Source of the DNA: Apus apus
Lineage: Eukaryota > Chordata > Aves > Apodiformes > Apodidae
NCBI RefSeq assembly: GCF_020740795.1
Contig: NC_067286.1
Coordinates: forward strand, 1,235,990 to 1,299,989
Reading direction: 5' to 3'
Length of the DNA: 64,000 nt
Positions 33,602 through 46,560 of this stretch are shown piece by piece. The notes beneath the pieces are model-generated. The model was not told where the DNA came from. It ran no database searches and saw only the letters and a program-made list of their open reading frames with translations. A program made the translations under genes and the position numbers. Numbering within the stretch: the stretch's first letter is position 1; every line of letters starts with the position of its first letter.

Positions 33602-36600
33602 ACCCTCCTCAAACCTGGCTCAGGGTTTCTCTGAGTCCGTGGAGACCTTCAGAAGTTGCCTGGGTGAGACCACCTTGATGTGTCTGTGAGCTCAGCCCTG
33701 CTATGAGTGGAACTTGGGAACATCTTGGACCAGAAGGGACATGAAAGGAGGTTGTTGGTCCTATGAAAGGCAAGTTACACACACATACATGCCTCTCTGT
33801 GGGTGTATATATATATATAAAAATGTGTAAATACATAAAAATGACAATATTCAATGTACATTTTGCTACAGGATATATTAAATACAAATTCTTAAATCCA
33901 CCTGCCTTTGGAACCAGGTGCTGAGTTGAGTTGCAGGGTTCAATTGGTCTTTGTCACCTCAGACAAGACACTTTTCTCCTTCCGTCCTCCCCTGCCCTTA
34001 TTCCTGCCTTTCAGAGCCTTGAAACGAAGCTCTAATTAGTTGTTTGTTTTGATTTATGCCCAGGGTGCTTCGTTAAAAACGAAGACAATTGTATTATCAG
34101 CAGAGTTTGCATCCAGAGATTTGGGTGTGAGGAGGGAGGGGAATGAAAAATAAGAATAATTTAAGAAAAAAAGGAAAGAAAAACCCAACCGACCAAAACA
34201 AACCCCAACAAACCAAAGACAAAAAAACTCCCAGACCCCAAATGCCTTGAAGCAAAGACACAAAAAGAGGGGAATATAAAAAATCATCTTGGTTTCTTCA
34301 GCAGGAAGCAAGTCCTGCCTGAAGTTGCAGGTCCCCCCCTTGCACCCTCTTGTGAACAGAACCCGGTGGTTGCCACCAGTGGGAGCAGTAACCACAATTT
34401 TCCCCTCTTGCTTCCTCCCCCCAAAAAACTTTTCTGTTTGCTCACTCCAGGAGTCCCAGGTGTCCTGGATGATCCCAGCGTGAGGAGATCCTCTGGGAGG
34501 GGAGGAGGGGACAGTCGGTGGGGATGGAGGAGGGCTGGGCTGGGTCCTGGATCAGGATTTTCCACCTTCTTGATCTGAGCTGTGCTGGCAACAGAGGAGA
34601 AAACACCCTCTAAGACCACAAAAAAACCCACCCTTAGAACTTCTCTTATTATTTTATTGCTCTTGTTTGATGCTAAATTCACCAGCTAGAAGCTCTTAAC
34701 TGTTGCTGACATGACCACGTCCCAGGGTCCCTGCTCTGCAGATGTCCCCTTCTTGCTCCAAAGTTGCATTTCACCTTCTTCTGAATAAAATCCACTCCTG
34801 TTTATACATCAACGACTCATTTTTATTCCTTTGATCTACCATGATCAGCCCCCAGAAGGTGTGAAATGGTCCCACCAGCCCCTTCTGGGCGTCCAAAGAT
34901 GTGTTGGAGGGGGGAAAATGCTAAAGAAGTGGCTAGAAATAAGTACTGCTCAGGATTTCTGGTACCTTGTCACCACCTATTGGGCGTTGTTGGAAAGAGT
35001 GGCTTTTTATTTCAGATAAAAATGTCTTTTTATTTATATTTTGTTTAGGTGCTGGTCAGTCTTGGCTCCCTGAGGGGCTTGTTCTTCTTCAGGAAATGGA
35101 GAAATATCAAATAAATAAACCAAGACTGAGCCCAGGGTCTGTTTCTTTCCTCAGCTCCTGCTCCTGAGCCTGTTTAAGAAGAAAAAATAGGGCCTGAAAG
35201 GGCAATGTTGGGTGGTTGAACCAACTTCAGTTCCCCTCACATTTTAAAATTATACTTTACATTGTATTTTTAACATTTCCCCCCCCCACACCCTCCCAAA
35301 TTCAGTTCTTGGGTGATGCTTCAGGTTTGTGAAATGGAGATGATCAAATTCACTTTCCCCTTATTAATTCTTGTTCTCCTCAATTCCATCCACACCTTGA
35401 ATCAATCATTCCTGGTATTTTCTATTATTCCCTCCTCCATCCATCATTTCCTGTGGATCTACAGGTCCCTGCAGCACATTTTCAATCCGGACCAAGTTAT
35501 CCCAGATTTTACAGTAACTGCAGATGAAGGTACCTGGGGAGAGCTGAACTTTCACCTGGTGCAGGTGAAAGTTCTCATTTTTGGTTGCTGAGTGATGTAA
35601 ATTGTGTCCATCACACCTAAATAATCCCAGTGCTGAATTCAATGGATGAGGCTCCTGTAGAGTTACCTGCTTCCTGGGTGCACGTGGTGGGTTCATCCTG
35701 GCCACCTTCCCAGGGAAGAAAGTCACTTTTTGTAATGAAATGCTGAATATTAGGTGGATAAAACTGGGATCATTCCCTGCTAGGGGTTGTTTTTTTTGGG
35801 GAGCAGATGGAGAGGTGACCTCTGTCCTTCCCTGGAAGAAGCAGCAGCTGGTGCAGCCCCCCCCCCCCTCTTTGGGAGCAAAGGAAGAGTTTTTGATTGT
35901 AAAATAAAGGCAGTTCCACCAACACGAAAATAAGGTTTGGGTTTTTTGAAATGTATTATATTTATTCTTTCAGCAGAATCTGAGCAACAGGAGTGCTGGA
36001 GTTCTCCTCCCATGCAGGCTGCACTGAGGCTTGAACATTTCCAAGAACAACCCCACTGGAATGAAAAAAAAACCAAGAGGTTTTGAGTAGGGATCTTGCA
36101 CGTGGGGCTGGAGCAGCAATAAACCACCTTGGGGATGGTTTTTTAGGATGTATGAAATACTCAAGGCAATATTTTGGATGTGGTAATGTTCAAATGACAC
36201 CTTCTGGTGTTGTTAATTTATAAAACCCCTTTGACTCTATCTCGACCTGGCAGGGAAAGGTCTTGGGACCTCTCTGGGTTTGGTAGGGGCTGATCCTTGC
36301 TTGGTCCTGCCTGTTCCCAGGAGATGAGGATGTTATTCCCTGACTTGTTTTATAGCCAGTTCTGGAAATAGAGTGAAGGGGAAACTGGTGTGCTGGTACC
36401 TGTGAGGATAAGGTCCAACGTGGGAGAGGGAGAGCTGTCCTCTCACCAGGAGGTTGCCCTGCAAAGCTTTGCTCAGCTCTAGGGTCTCAGCAGCAGCTGG
36501 TCTTCCTCTCATCCATAAAATCATGGGTTAAATCTTGGGAAACATTAAGGACGAGCTCCTTGGTGAGCCCTAGGGCAGCTTCCTGCAAGGCTGGGGGCTC

Positions 36601-37639
36601 CTGTGCCCAAGAGAGACGAGATCTCCCCAAATTTGACTGGGGAAGCAGGTGGCACAAACTAAGGTCCTGCCCCTCGGAGGACAAGGATAAATATCCAGGG
36701 GTTTGCTGGCAGTGACTGAGCAGATCATGGACCAACCACATGGCTGTGGGGATGAGGAGCAGCTAATCCAGGCAGCAAGGGGCAGGGTTTTCATTTCCTG
36801 TATCTCCATTCCAGTGTCTTCAGGCTTGCAGGGAGAGGTGGTTCCAGCTGGGCAGCCTTGGAAACTTCCCGCGTGTCACATCTCGGGTGGCTTCACACAA
36901 AGGAGGTGGCTTCATCAGGTAAGGAAAGATGAGGGTGAGTTTTTAATTAATGGTGAAAGTCGGGTCAATTCTCCCAACAGCAGAAGTCATCTGCATCCAG
37001 GTGGCTGCTGCCTCGGGGGGGGATTCACCTCCAGACCCAACCCACTCAATTCTCGTCACTCATAACGTGTCTTCCAGCTGCTGGCAGGTGTCTGGGATGC
37101 TGCTTCTCCTCCAGCATCTGTCCACGGGCAGGGAAGAGCAGCTCTAAATCCCCTTTAATAACAGCAGGAGAGCAGCTGTGCTGCTCATGGGACGTCTGAA
37201 ATGAGCTGGCTGGGGCTGGAGGGGAAGAACCTCAGCCCTTCAGCAAAGGGTCATCCAATCATTCCAGCTGTTTGGAGCCCTTGGTCAGGCTCCAGGCAGC
37301 ATGTGCTCTGGCTCTGCTCCCTGGTGGAATTCTGTCCAGAGATGATTAATGTGAGCCAGGACAAAAATCAATGTTTATTTATTCTACCTGTCACAGAGCG
37401 TGGTTTGGGGAGCAGCTGATGTCTCCGTGGTGACAACAGAGAGCAAGCTGGAGTTTCTTTTTCGTCTCCAACTCAGGTGTCTTCTTGGAGGCAGGAAGGG
37501 AGGTGAGACACATCCTGGGTCTTCTTTTTGGGCAAATCCTGGCTCTTATTTCTGCATCATCCCACAGGAGGAAACATTAGTCAAAGGAAAGTTGTCTTTT
37601 AGAAGGGCAGGGAGTGATGGGATGAGGGGGAACAGTTAC
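33602..37639. other. Intergenic spacer
   Basis: No gene recognised in 4 kb. It holds a short TATATA microsatellite within an AT-rich patch (33780-33890), a purine-rich A tract near 34140-34270 and a C9 run near 35860. No CR1 was seen until 37640. Confidence 0.5.
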
Positions 37640-37880
37640 AAGCTGAAAAAGGGGAGATTTGGGTGAGATCTTGGGAAGAAATTGTTTGGTGTGAGGGCGG
37701 GGAGACCCTGGCCCAGGCTGCCCAGAGAAGCTGTGGCTGCCCCATCCCTGGCAGTGTTGAAGGGCAGGTTGGATGGGGCTTGGAGCAGCCTGGGCTGGTG
37801 GGAGGTGTCCCTGCCCATGCAGGGGGGGTTGCATCTAGATGGTCTTTGAGGTGCCCCCCAACCCAACCCAGTCTGTGAGT
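37640..37880 (+). repeat. CR1 LINE 3' end
   Basis: Forward CR1: GGGAAGAAATTGTTTGGTGTG, GGAGACCCTGGCCCAGGC, GTTGAAGGGCAGGTTGG, GGTGTCCCTGCCCATGC, ending near CAACCCAGTCTGTGAGTG. It lies about 490 bases before the receptor start at 38367. Confidence 0.85.
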
Positions 37881-38366
37881 GTGATTTCACTGATGGTGAA
37901 AGAGTTCAAAAGATGAAAGACCTTGAAAAGCTCTTCCTGGGACAGAGGGAACAGATTTTGCCCCAAATGTTCTCACACCAGGAGCATTCAGAAGCTAATA
38001 ATAATTACAATGAAAAGATAACAGATAATAAATGAAAGTATAATAATAATTTCCCTTTCCAGCAGTTATGGGGATAACCATGGACTTCCATGTTTGAGGA
38101 ACCATGAGAAAGCCCCAGGATTTATTCCTGCTTTTTTCCTGGCATGGTATCTCCCTCCTTCCTCACCTTCAATTATCCACCCTATTCCAAGTGTGTTCTG
38201 GCCTCGGGAACTTTGAGGTTTTCATCTCTCAGGATTTACCTTCAATTCCCTTCAAGTCTGTCACTGCTGGACAGACAAGGCCTGTCGTTCTTCACCTCAC
38301 TGGCAGCTGCTGGGGAGCCTTTCTGTTGGAGTCACAAGTTGGGGCTGAGCTGCTTGGATGGTCAAC

Positions 38367-39356
38367 ATGGTTGGAGATAACGACACGTCTGGGTCCGAGT
38401 TCATTCTCCTGGGCTTCACCAGGTGGGAAGAGCTGCAGGTGACATGCTTTGTCTTCTTCTTTGCCATCTACTTGGTCACTCTGGCAGGGAATCTGGGAGT
38501 AATTATGTTAATCAGGATCGATTCGTGCCTGCACACCCCCATGTACTTCTTCCTGAGCCACTTGTCTCTCCTGGACATCTGCTACTCCTCCACCATCATC
38601 CCTCAAGCCTTGCTGAACTTCTGGCTGGAGAAGCAGGTCGTTTCCTTCTCTGGGTGTGTCGCTCAGCTCTTCTCCTTTGCCACTTGTGCCACCACTGAGT
38701 GCTACGTGCTGGCTGCCATGGCCTACGACCGCTACGTGGCCATCTGCCACCCCCTGCTCTACTCCCTGGCCATGTCCCAGAGGCTTTGCCTTGGGCTGGT
38801 GGCTGGTGCCTACTCGGCTGGTGTCATCAGCTCCACCATCCACTCCGTTGCCATATTTCGCCTCCCGTTCTGCGGCTCCAGGAGGATCAACCACTTCTTC
38901 TGTGATGGACCACCGCTGCTGGCCCTCTCCTGCTCCGACACCCGTGCCAGCGAGCGGGCGGTTTCCGCCGTGGTGGGGTTCAACGTGCTGGCCACCACGG
39001 TCTTCATCCTCATCTCCTACCTCTCAGTCCTCTCCACCGTCCTGCGGACGCGCTCCGCCGCTGGCTTGCACAAAGCCTTCTCCACTTGTGCCTCTCACTT
39101 TGTCTCCATCACCTTGTACTCCAGCAGTGCCCTCTTCATGTACCTGCGCCCCGGCTCCAGGCACTCCTTGGAGCACGACAAGGTGGTGTCCACTCTCTAC
39201 TCCGTGGCAGTCCCCATGCTGAACCCCCTCATCTACAGCCTAAGAAACACGGACATGAAGAAGGCCATGAGGAAAGCAAAAGGTAGAGTGCTCTCCTCCT
39301 TCTCCACCCACGGCTCCTGGCCAGCTGAAAGGAGAGGGCCATCCTTCCACGGTTAG
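38367..39356 (+). CDS. Olfactory receptor, class II, OR5/8/9-like (intact)
   Basis: A 329-residue receptor starting MVGDNDTS with glycosylated Asn 5. The ATG three codons earlier (38358) is a weaker context. Motifs are [122 protein letters not shown] and [21 protein letters not shown]. The C-terminal tail is unusually long (about 25 residues past the basic stretch, ending PSFHG). TM6 has LYSSSAL where relatives have FYG. The receptor otherwise looks functional. Confidence 0.92.
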   Translation: MVGDNDTSGSEFILLGFTRWEELQVTCFVFFFAIYLVTLAGNLGVIMLIRIDSCLHTPMYFFLSHLSLLDICYSSTIIPQALLNFWLEKQVVSFSGCVAQLFSFATCATTECYVLAAMAYDRYVAICHPLLYSLAMSQRLCLGLVAGAYSAGVISSTIHSVAIFRLPFCGSRRINHFFCDGPPLLALSCSDTRASERAVSAVVGFNVLATTVFILISYLSVLSTVLRTRSAAGLHKAFSTCASHFVSITLYSSSALFMYLRPGSRHSLEHDKVVSTLYSVAVPMLNPLIYSLRNTDMKKAMRKAKGRVLSSFSTHGSWPAERRGPSFHG

Positions 39357-41490
39357 ATACGGCACCTTCAAGAAGAAGTGTCCAATATTTCACCTACAAG
39401 AAGCAGGGACAGGATGCACCTGGAAGCAAGACACCTGGAAAACACGTTTCTCCTTGGACCAAGTCTAGGTGCTGTGCTGGGAGGGGCTGGACTTTCCCCA
39501 GCTGTACCCTGAGAGTCACCGTGTATGGGCTGGAAAGTTCTGATTCAAACCAAATGGTGTTGAAAAATGACCTCAAATCAATATTATTTATTCTTTAGGT
39601 CTTACAAAAGAGTCATAACTTCATGTCAGGCTCCAGAGAGCTGAAGGGAGAAGAATGGAGGTGGTAGTGAAGTAGAGACTTTGGGGTTAAGGTAGTAGCT
39701 GGTGGTTTTGATTAAGGCTTAAATTTGCTAAAACTATATGATGTAGAAGAGTAGAATCTGTTCATGTCTGTTAGAAGCCCCGTGTTGGAACAGGATGTGT
39801 CTTGTCTGAGGGCCCAAAAGAAACAGGATTTAACTATAATCACGGATTCCGGGAATGAATTTGTACAATCCTGCCTATTTTTTTAGAAGTGTGATGCAAA
39901 TAATTTTGTGGTGTTGCTGCAAAAGTCTTTTGGCCACGGCACGTGTGTTTGGAGGAGAGATCCCTGCGCTGCAACAAGGAACATCTGCTTGGTAGCTCCA
40001 TGGGGTTGTGGAGTTTTCTTCCTCATGGCAGCAGTTCTGCCCCACCAACCAGGCAAGGTCTGATCTCTCATGGTTTATGGATGTCCTCTGGTGATGTTCC
40101 TGCTGTTGGGAGGATGTTAATGGAATTCTCCAGGAGTTTTAGGTCTAGACCATGAAGGGAATGAGGCTGTGGTGGTGTCTTGGCCATCCAAGAGCTCGTG
40201 GTCAATGGGGACAAGTGGCATTTGAGGCTCTGCTGTGCCATGGGTGTAACTCAGGGGCGTAAGGGACCAGAGTGCTGGTGGGAGGGAGGACTCTGTGGCT
40301 TCCTTTCCCCCGAGCAACCAAGGTCCTGGTGTTCTGGGGGTCACCTTGAGATGGAGATGGAGCAAGTGCAGCACAGAGGGACCTGGAGCTGGGTTTTCAA
40401 GCTCAGCAGTCCACCCTGCAGACACACAGCCCACCCAGGCTCCTTCCCTTAGTGGACTATTTGACTTTCCATGTGTTTTTAAAAACCCAGTCTTTGAAAT
40501 AACAAAATAAACGTGTTTTTTGGCCCCAAAGGCGAGTGAAGGTTATTTTTCCCCCCTCTGTTATGCTGCTTTTCCCACTCTACAAGCCTTGATTTTAGCC
40601 CAAATGGGGAAGAAAGAAAGGGAAAACCAGAGGGAAATCCATTTCCACCCACCTCCAGCCCATCTCTAGGACTAACTGTCTGGTGCCTTCCAGCAGAAAA
40701 CCAAACCTGCCTTAGAAACATCTAAAACCATCTTCAGCCTTCTGCATCTTGCTTCCCCACACGTCCAGAGCACCCTCTGTGTTCTGTGTCTGGGACCACC
40801 CTATCATTTAATGCTTGTCTTCTGGGTTTTATAACAGCTCTTCCTCCAGCAGCAGCTTTCAGGAGATGGTGGCACTCAGGATCCATCAGAACAAAACTGG
40901 TCAATCTTGAGTGAGTTCTTCTGGAGCTTCAGAGCAGCTGAGTGAGGCTTTGGAGCCCTCTCCAAGTGTGTGGACACCAGCAAAGCCCATGGAAATCAAG
41001 GTCTCAGCTGGAGAAGACTCCTCATGGCCCTGCTCTAAACCTCTCCTGCAGCTGCATTAGGTTTGGTTTCAGCTTCCTTCAACCCAACATCATCATCACC
41101 ACCAACCAGATCTCCTGGTCAGTAGTAAAGGGATTTTAATTGTATTTAATTTTTTTCCAATGCAGAAGTTTCTGATAAATAAAAAGCAAATCACCCTGGA
41201 CTCGTCCTGCTGCAGGAGCAGCTGGTGGCCTGGGCAGGGCCCTGCAAGGGTTTGGGGAGGTGGGGAATTGAGAAGGGCTTTTGTTGGGCAGGTCAAAACA
41301 ATGCTCAGCTGAGGGAAGGTCCTGAGGGAGGGCAGCTTGCCCAGAGAGCTGAGGGAAGGCTTCCTGAGGGATAAAACCCGTCTCGAGCCAGCTGCTCCCG
41401 GCACCTCCTCTCCACCCACGGCTTCCACCTGCTGATGGGCTCTGGAGGAGCCACCAGCACCTCTCCTTCTCACTGGCAGGTAAGAAACTG
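39357..41490. other. Intergenic spacer
   Basis: No gene or named repeat recognised. AATAAA at about 40505 on the plus strand could serve the upstream receptor but is over 1.1 kb away. Confidence 0.5.
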
Positions 41491-41663
41491 TTTGCCCAGA
41501 GAAGCTGTGGCTGCCCCATCCCTGGCAGTGTTGAAGGGCAGGTTGGATGGGGCTTGGAGCAACCTGGGCTGGTGGGAGGTGTCCCTGCCCGTGCAGGGGG
41601 TTGGATCTAGATGATCTTCAAGGTCCCTCCAACCCAACCCATCCCGTGGCTGTATGATTCTAA
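41491..41663 (+). repeat. CR1 LINE 3' end
   Basis: Forward CR1 starting at TGCCCAGAGAAGCTGTGGC and ending TGGCTGTATGATTCT, so it retains the CR1 terminal ATGATTCT-like end. Confidence 0.85.
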
Positions 41664-42823
41664 GAAAGGGTTTAGAAGATTGCAGCCATGAACCCTCCTC
41701 ATGCTGCACCTCCCGTGCCCTGGGAGGGTTTCTCAGTGCTGCTGGCACAAGAAGTCTCACCTCCTGCTCCATGAATCTTTCCCTTGTCCCTTCACCCCGA
41801 CACATCTCCTGGGGCTTTGCTTCCCCTCCCGCTCAGCTCAGTTCTCTCTCTCGGGCTGTTTCTCTGCTTCATGCTGCAAAAAACACCTTCATCTTCACTA
41901 ACTCCTGAGAAAGCTTCACCAGACCCTTCTCCTGGCAGCTTGACTTGGCTGAAGAAGCCACCAGGAGCAGATTCCTTGATCCCTTCCATGGCACAGACGT
42001 GGGGCTTTTTCATTTCTGCATTCAAATGATTAATTGGCAAACCTGAAAAATTAAATACCATATGGAGCCTAATTAGAGCCTAATTAATGCTTCTGTTGGG
42101 TTGGTCTGGCTGAAGCTTCCTGGTTTCTGCTGAGATGAGAAGACAACACAGCAGAAAAGCAGCTTCTCCATGAAGTCCTGCAGCACAGGGTCTTGCTCAC
42201 AGGTGTCTCCATCTGGACTTGGCAAGGTCTCCAACACTTGCGTTATTGTCAATCATTTATTTCACCTCTAAAAATTCTTGTTATTTAAAGAATTCCTTGA
42301 TATTTCCATCTGTTGGATGCTTAATATTTAAATATTATTTCTAATATGTTCTTGAAGCTGTTTAAGGTACCTTTGTCTTCTCCAGGGCTTTGGGGTCATC
42401 TATGAGCAGGTCCCCACAGGTTGCTTCAATGAGATGGAAACGGGCACCTCCAGGACACGATCCACTCAATCCCAGGGATGGAACTGCTGAGGGAAAACCA
42501 GGTGTGAAGGCTACCTGGTGTCCAGATGGAGCTACAACCACCTCTCCATTTCCAAGCAGTGTTGGGTGAGAAGATCTAAGGTTAGTAGAGTCAAATGGTG
42601 GCACTGGGACCTAAAAACCCTCTGACCCCCTTCCACATTCCCACGTGTTTTTTGTACATTCAGCCTATTTTGGGGGATCAGAGGCTGCTTCAGAGCTGGG
42701 ATGTCCTGGTGCAACTGTATCTTAAGGAAGTCCCATCCATGCTCTTCAAGAGCCTGATCCCATCTAAAACTGACCAAGGGACATTTTAGGTGTGATGTGG
42801 ACATCTGTAGAGATCCTCCACCA
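41664..42823. other. Intergenic spacer
   Basis: No gene, repeat or tandem array recognised. Confidence 0.45.
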
Positions 42824-43038
42824 CAGAATTCGTAGATTCATGGAGTGGTTTGGGTTGGAAGGGATCTTAAAGATCATCTAACTCCAACCCCCCTGCATGG
42901 GCAGGGACACCTCCCACCAGCCCAGGCTGCTCCAAGCCCCATCCAACCTGCCCTTCAACACTGCCAGGGATGGGGCAGCCACAGCTTCCCTGGGCAACCT
43001 GGGCCAGGGTCTCACCACCCTCAGAGCAAAGAATTTAT
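42824..43038 (-). repeat. CR1 LINE 3' end
   Basis: The complement of CR1 from ACAGAATTCGTAGATTCATG to CTCAGAGCAAAGAATTTA. A T-rich (TTTAA) tract follows to about 43090. Confidence 0.85.
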
Positions 43039-43229
43039 CTCTTTTAATTTGTTTTGATTTTAATTTAATTTAATTTTACTTTGATTTCTTTTATTCTGAA
43101 CTCGTCTGCAGAGGGGCTGGGAGATGGTGGGAATGTCCAAGCTGAAGCTTCCCACAGTTTGGTTTGGATATTGGGGTTGGTCATGGTCAGCTCACCCAAC
43201 CCCAGCCACGTGCTGCTGGAGACAGTGTC

Positions 43230-43310
43230 CTAGAATCCTGGAATGCCAGGCTGGAAGGGACCTCAAGGATCATCTGGTCCAACCTCTCCAGGTGCTACCA
43301 GACTTGAGTC
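43230..43310 (-). repeat. CR1 LINE 3' end, divergent subtype
   Basis: TAGAATCCTGGAATGCCAGG followed by GGAAGGGACCTCAAGGATC and a CATCTGGTCCAACC block, which marks another CR1 subtype. It is short and truncated. Confidence 0.65.
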
Positions 43311-43659
43311 CCCGTGTCACTGCCCCAGCCCTACTCAGAACCTGCAGGGGTGAGGTTTTTTTCCTTCAAAACCAGCAACACGGAGGGAAAACCCCGGCCC
43401 AGACCCACCTCATCTCAGGTGCTGGGGTTTATTGCCCCATGAAAAGGCTGCACCCGAGATGAGGAGGCCACAGCCGAGCCCTGAGCTGCTCTGCAGAGAC
43501 ACCAACAAGGAGAGAAATAAGCCTTAAACTGCCCAGAAATCAGGGAGAATTGGAACCTTCTCTGGTTTCCACCTTTTGGGATGTGTTTATTGGGCTTCTT
43601 AGGTTTTTTTTTTTAATGCTGGATTAAACGTGTTGATGTTTCTTAGGGCATCAATGGGT

Positions 43660-44276
43660 AGAAATACAGACAATATATAGAAACATATACATTATAGATA
43701 AAAATATGCACCCAGTGTATGTGTATATAGACCATAAAAATATAGATACACAATATATAAAAATATATACACAGTATAAGTATATATAAACAATATATTT
43801 AAATATACATAATAAATACAAATATAGGCAATTTAAGTATATAAAGATACAATATATTAATATATACACACTTTATAAAATATATTAATGTATGTAGAAT
43901 ATATTATTAATATCTGTATTGCTATAGATGTATTAATATATTGATACATTAATATATAAAATATATGCTATATATTAAAAGATGTGTACAACATCTATGG
44001 ATATATATACAATATATAGATATATACACACACTGTATATAAAAATATATACACAAAATATAGTAATAGATAGACTAGATATAAAAATAACCTGCCCTTG
44101 TAAATAAATAGACAATATTTATCAATTTATATACTGTATGAGTAAATAAATACACAATATAAGAATACATCCACACACTAAAAGTATATATACACAACAT
44201 ATATGTAAGAATATATGCTCAATATATAAAGTATAGGCAATATGAGTATATGTATGCACCAGATATATGTGCATAT
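43660..44276. repeat. AT-rich TATA/CACA microsatellite region
   Basis: Irregular ATATAT, TATACACA and AAATATA runs with no coding content. Confidence 0.85.
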
Positions 44277-44605
44277 GGAGATGATATTTAAATAGATATG
44301 CATTTATATCTATGCACACAATATGTGTGTGTATATATATATAAATAGGAGATAATATTTAAATATGTTTGCATTTATATATATGCACACAATATGTGTA
44401 TATATAAATAGGAGATAATATTTAAATATGTTTGCATTTATATATATGCACACAATATGCATATATATAAATAGGAGATACTATTTAAATAGATATGCAT
44501 TTATATATATGCACACAGTATGTATATATATATATAAATAGGAGATAATATTTAAATATGTTTGCATTTATATATATGCACACAATATGTATATGTATAA
44601 GTACA
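44277..44605 (+). repeat. Tandem array, about 5 copies of a 63-68 bp AT-rich unit
   Basis: Each unit holds GGAGATAATATTTAAATA, a TTTGCATTTATATATATG-like block and CACACAATATG followed by a variable TATATA run. Copies start near 44277, 44348, 44411, 44474 and 44542. The array ends about 120 bases before a receptor pseudogene. Confidence 0.85.
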
Positions 44606-44727
44606 CACCATATGTGAATAGGCAGGTATAAAAGTGGGTGGGCTGAGCCCTGAGGCTCCCCCAGCATTTCCCCCCTCCGGGCTTTGCTTCCCCGTTCCCT
44701 CTCATTCCCGCGCAATTTCCAGGCAGG

Positions 44728-45326
44728 ATGGACGTGGAAAACCTCACTGCCCTGCCCGGCTTCATCCTCTTGGGCTTCTCCGACTCCCCGCGGCTCCAAG
44801 CCACCCTCTTCCCCGCCTTCCTCTCCCTCTACCTCCTCACGGCGCTGGGGAACCTGGCCATGATCCTGCTGGTCCGGGCCGAGCCCCAGCTCCACACCCC
44901 CATGTACTTCTTCCTCACCCCCTTGTCCTTCATCGACCTCTGCCTTTCCTCCGCCGTCGTCCCGAAGGCTCTGCAGACCCTCCTGCTGGGGGGGCAGCCA
45001 CATCTCCTTCCTGGGCTGCTTTGCCCTGGCGTCCTACGGCTGCATCCTCCGCACCATCATGAAGATCCCCCTGGCCAGGGGGAGGTGGAAGGCCTTCTCC
45101 ACCTGCGCTTCCCACCTGGCTGCCATCACCGTCTTCTACGGGTCCGGGGCTGCTGGTCTATGTCTGACCCCGCAGCAGGGACGGGGCCAAGCTGGTTGCA
45201 GCCTGCTACATCGTCCTGACCCCCGCTCTCAACCCCCTCATCTACAGCCTGAGGAACAAGGAGGTGAAGAGGGCCCTGAGGAAGGTCTGGGTGAGAAAGC
45301 TGGTGCCGCATCTGCCCAGGCTTTGA
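44728..45326 (+). pseudogene. Olfactory receptor pseudogene with TM3-TM5 deleted
   Basis: Starts as a good receptor ([48 protein letters not shown]), with an NLT glycosylation site at residue 5. A frameshift occurs near 44995. The shifted frame reads [20 protein letters not shown] and then jumps to [25 protein letters not shown], so about 100 codons covering TM3, the DRY motif, loop 2 and most of TM5 are gone. A second frameshift near 45145 and an in-frame TGA soon after (VYV-stop-PRSRDG) precede a normal end ([20 protein letters not shown]). It is GC-rich and unlike the other receptors here, so probably a different subfamily. Confidence 0.9.
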
Positions 45327-45418
45327 GAAGGCATCTGCAGCTCCACCGGACTTTGGAGGTAAGGAAGGAATATGTGTTTTCAGTCATTATTGAGCTGCTT
45401 CCAAGCAAGGAGCTCAAG

Positions 45419-45575
45419 ACGTGGCTGCTCCATCCCTGGACGTGTTGAAGGGCAGGTTGGATGGAGCTCGGAGCAAGCTGTTCTAGTGGGAGGTGTCCCT
45501 GTCCATGCAGGGGGCTTGGAACTGGATGGTCGTTAAGGTTCCTCCAGCCCAAACCCCTCTGAGAGTCTCTGATGC
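45419..45575 (+). repeat. CR1 LINE 3' end
   Basis: Forward CR1 from CGTGGCTGCTCCATCCCTGG through GGAGGTGTCCCTGTCCATGC to CAGCCCAAACCCCTCTGAG. More diverged than most copies. Confidence 0.8.
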
Positions 45576-46128
45576 AGTGACCCAGCAGCACCCTGAGCTC
45601 CTGCCTGAGGAGACACAGTGATGTGCTTGGTGGAAGCCCAATCTTGGCTTCCACCATGGACTTAACAGGTCCATGCTCTGCGTGGCAAATTCACCCAGTT
45701 CTCACTCTTCCGCATCTCATCGCATGGCTGAGGTGGAAGGTGCTCGAAAGAAGACAGTAGACAAAGGGTTGTTTGGTTGGTTTTTTTTTTTTAATATTTA
45801 ATTGAGACATAACTTCTCTGCTTACTGGAGGATACAATTTCTGGCAGAACGTGTGGTTTGTACCTTCACCAAGTGGGAACATTTAATGGTTTAAAATCAT
45901 CAGCTTTGGAAACCGTGGTGGCCCTGCAGCAACTGCCATGACTAAAGAAGGAACAGAATGGCAACCAGTGAAAACCAGCTTCAAGCTGGTGAGAAGTGAA
46001 ACGCTGGGAAGCTTTTAATAAAGTTTCTGATGTTTGCTTGGGTTTGTTTTTTTTTTTCCTTTTTCCATGAAGAGGAGGAGCAGTTGGACAATTTCTCCAA
46101 GAGCTGGAGAACGTGACACCTGAACGTC

Positions 46129-46278
46129 ACGTCCCTGGCAGTGTGGAAGGGCAGGTTGGATGGGGCTTGGAGCAGCCTGGGCTGGTGGGAGGTGTCCCTG
46201 CCCATGCAGGGGGTTGGGACTGGATGATCTTTAAGGTTCTTCCAACCCAAACTCTTCCACCATTCTGTGATCCTGTAA
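46129..46278 (+). repeat. CR1 LINE 3' end
   Basis: Forward CR1 from GTCCCTGGCAGTGTGGAAGG to ACCATTCTGTGATCCTGTAA, keeping the 3' terminus. Confidence 0.85.
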
Positions 46279-46295
46279 CTCCTAAGGAGGGACCA

Positions 46296-46560
46296 TAATT
46301 GCCATGGCCAGCATCAGCTGGGGCCTCCACCCACACCCTCTGCCCAGGGCTTGGAGCATTGTTTAAGCTCAGCCCTGGGTTTTTGGCCACTTTCAGAGCT
46401 GTGATTGGTCTGGTTCTGGTCCACTCTTCACCTTTCCTGGGTTGAACCCAGCCCTCGGGTTCCTCTGGGCTCTCAATGGGAGCTGCTGCTCTGTTTGGGA
46501 GCTGCTGCTCTGTTTGGGACCGTGCCCTGCCTTGTGGCCACCTTCAGCTCCCAGTTTGCC
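46296..46560. repeat. Unclassified interspersed repeat, related to 8180-8480
   Basis: Contains CATCAGCTGGGGCCTCCAC, CACCCTCTGCCCAGGGCTTG and TTTAAGCTCAGCCCTGGG, matching the pattern near 8.2 kb. Possibly an old LTR-type element. No ends or family can be fixed. Confidence 0.4.
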
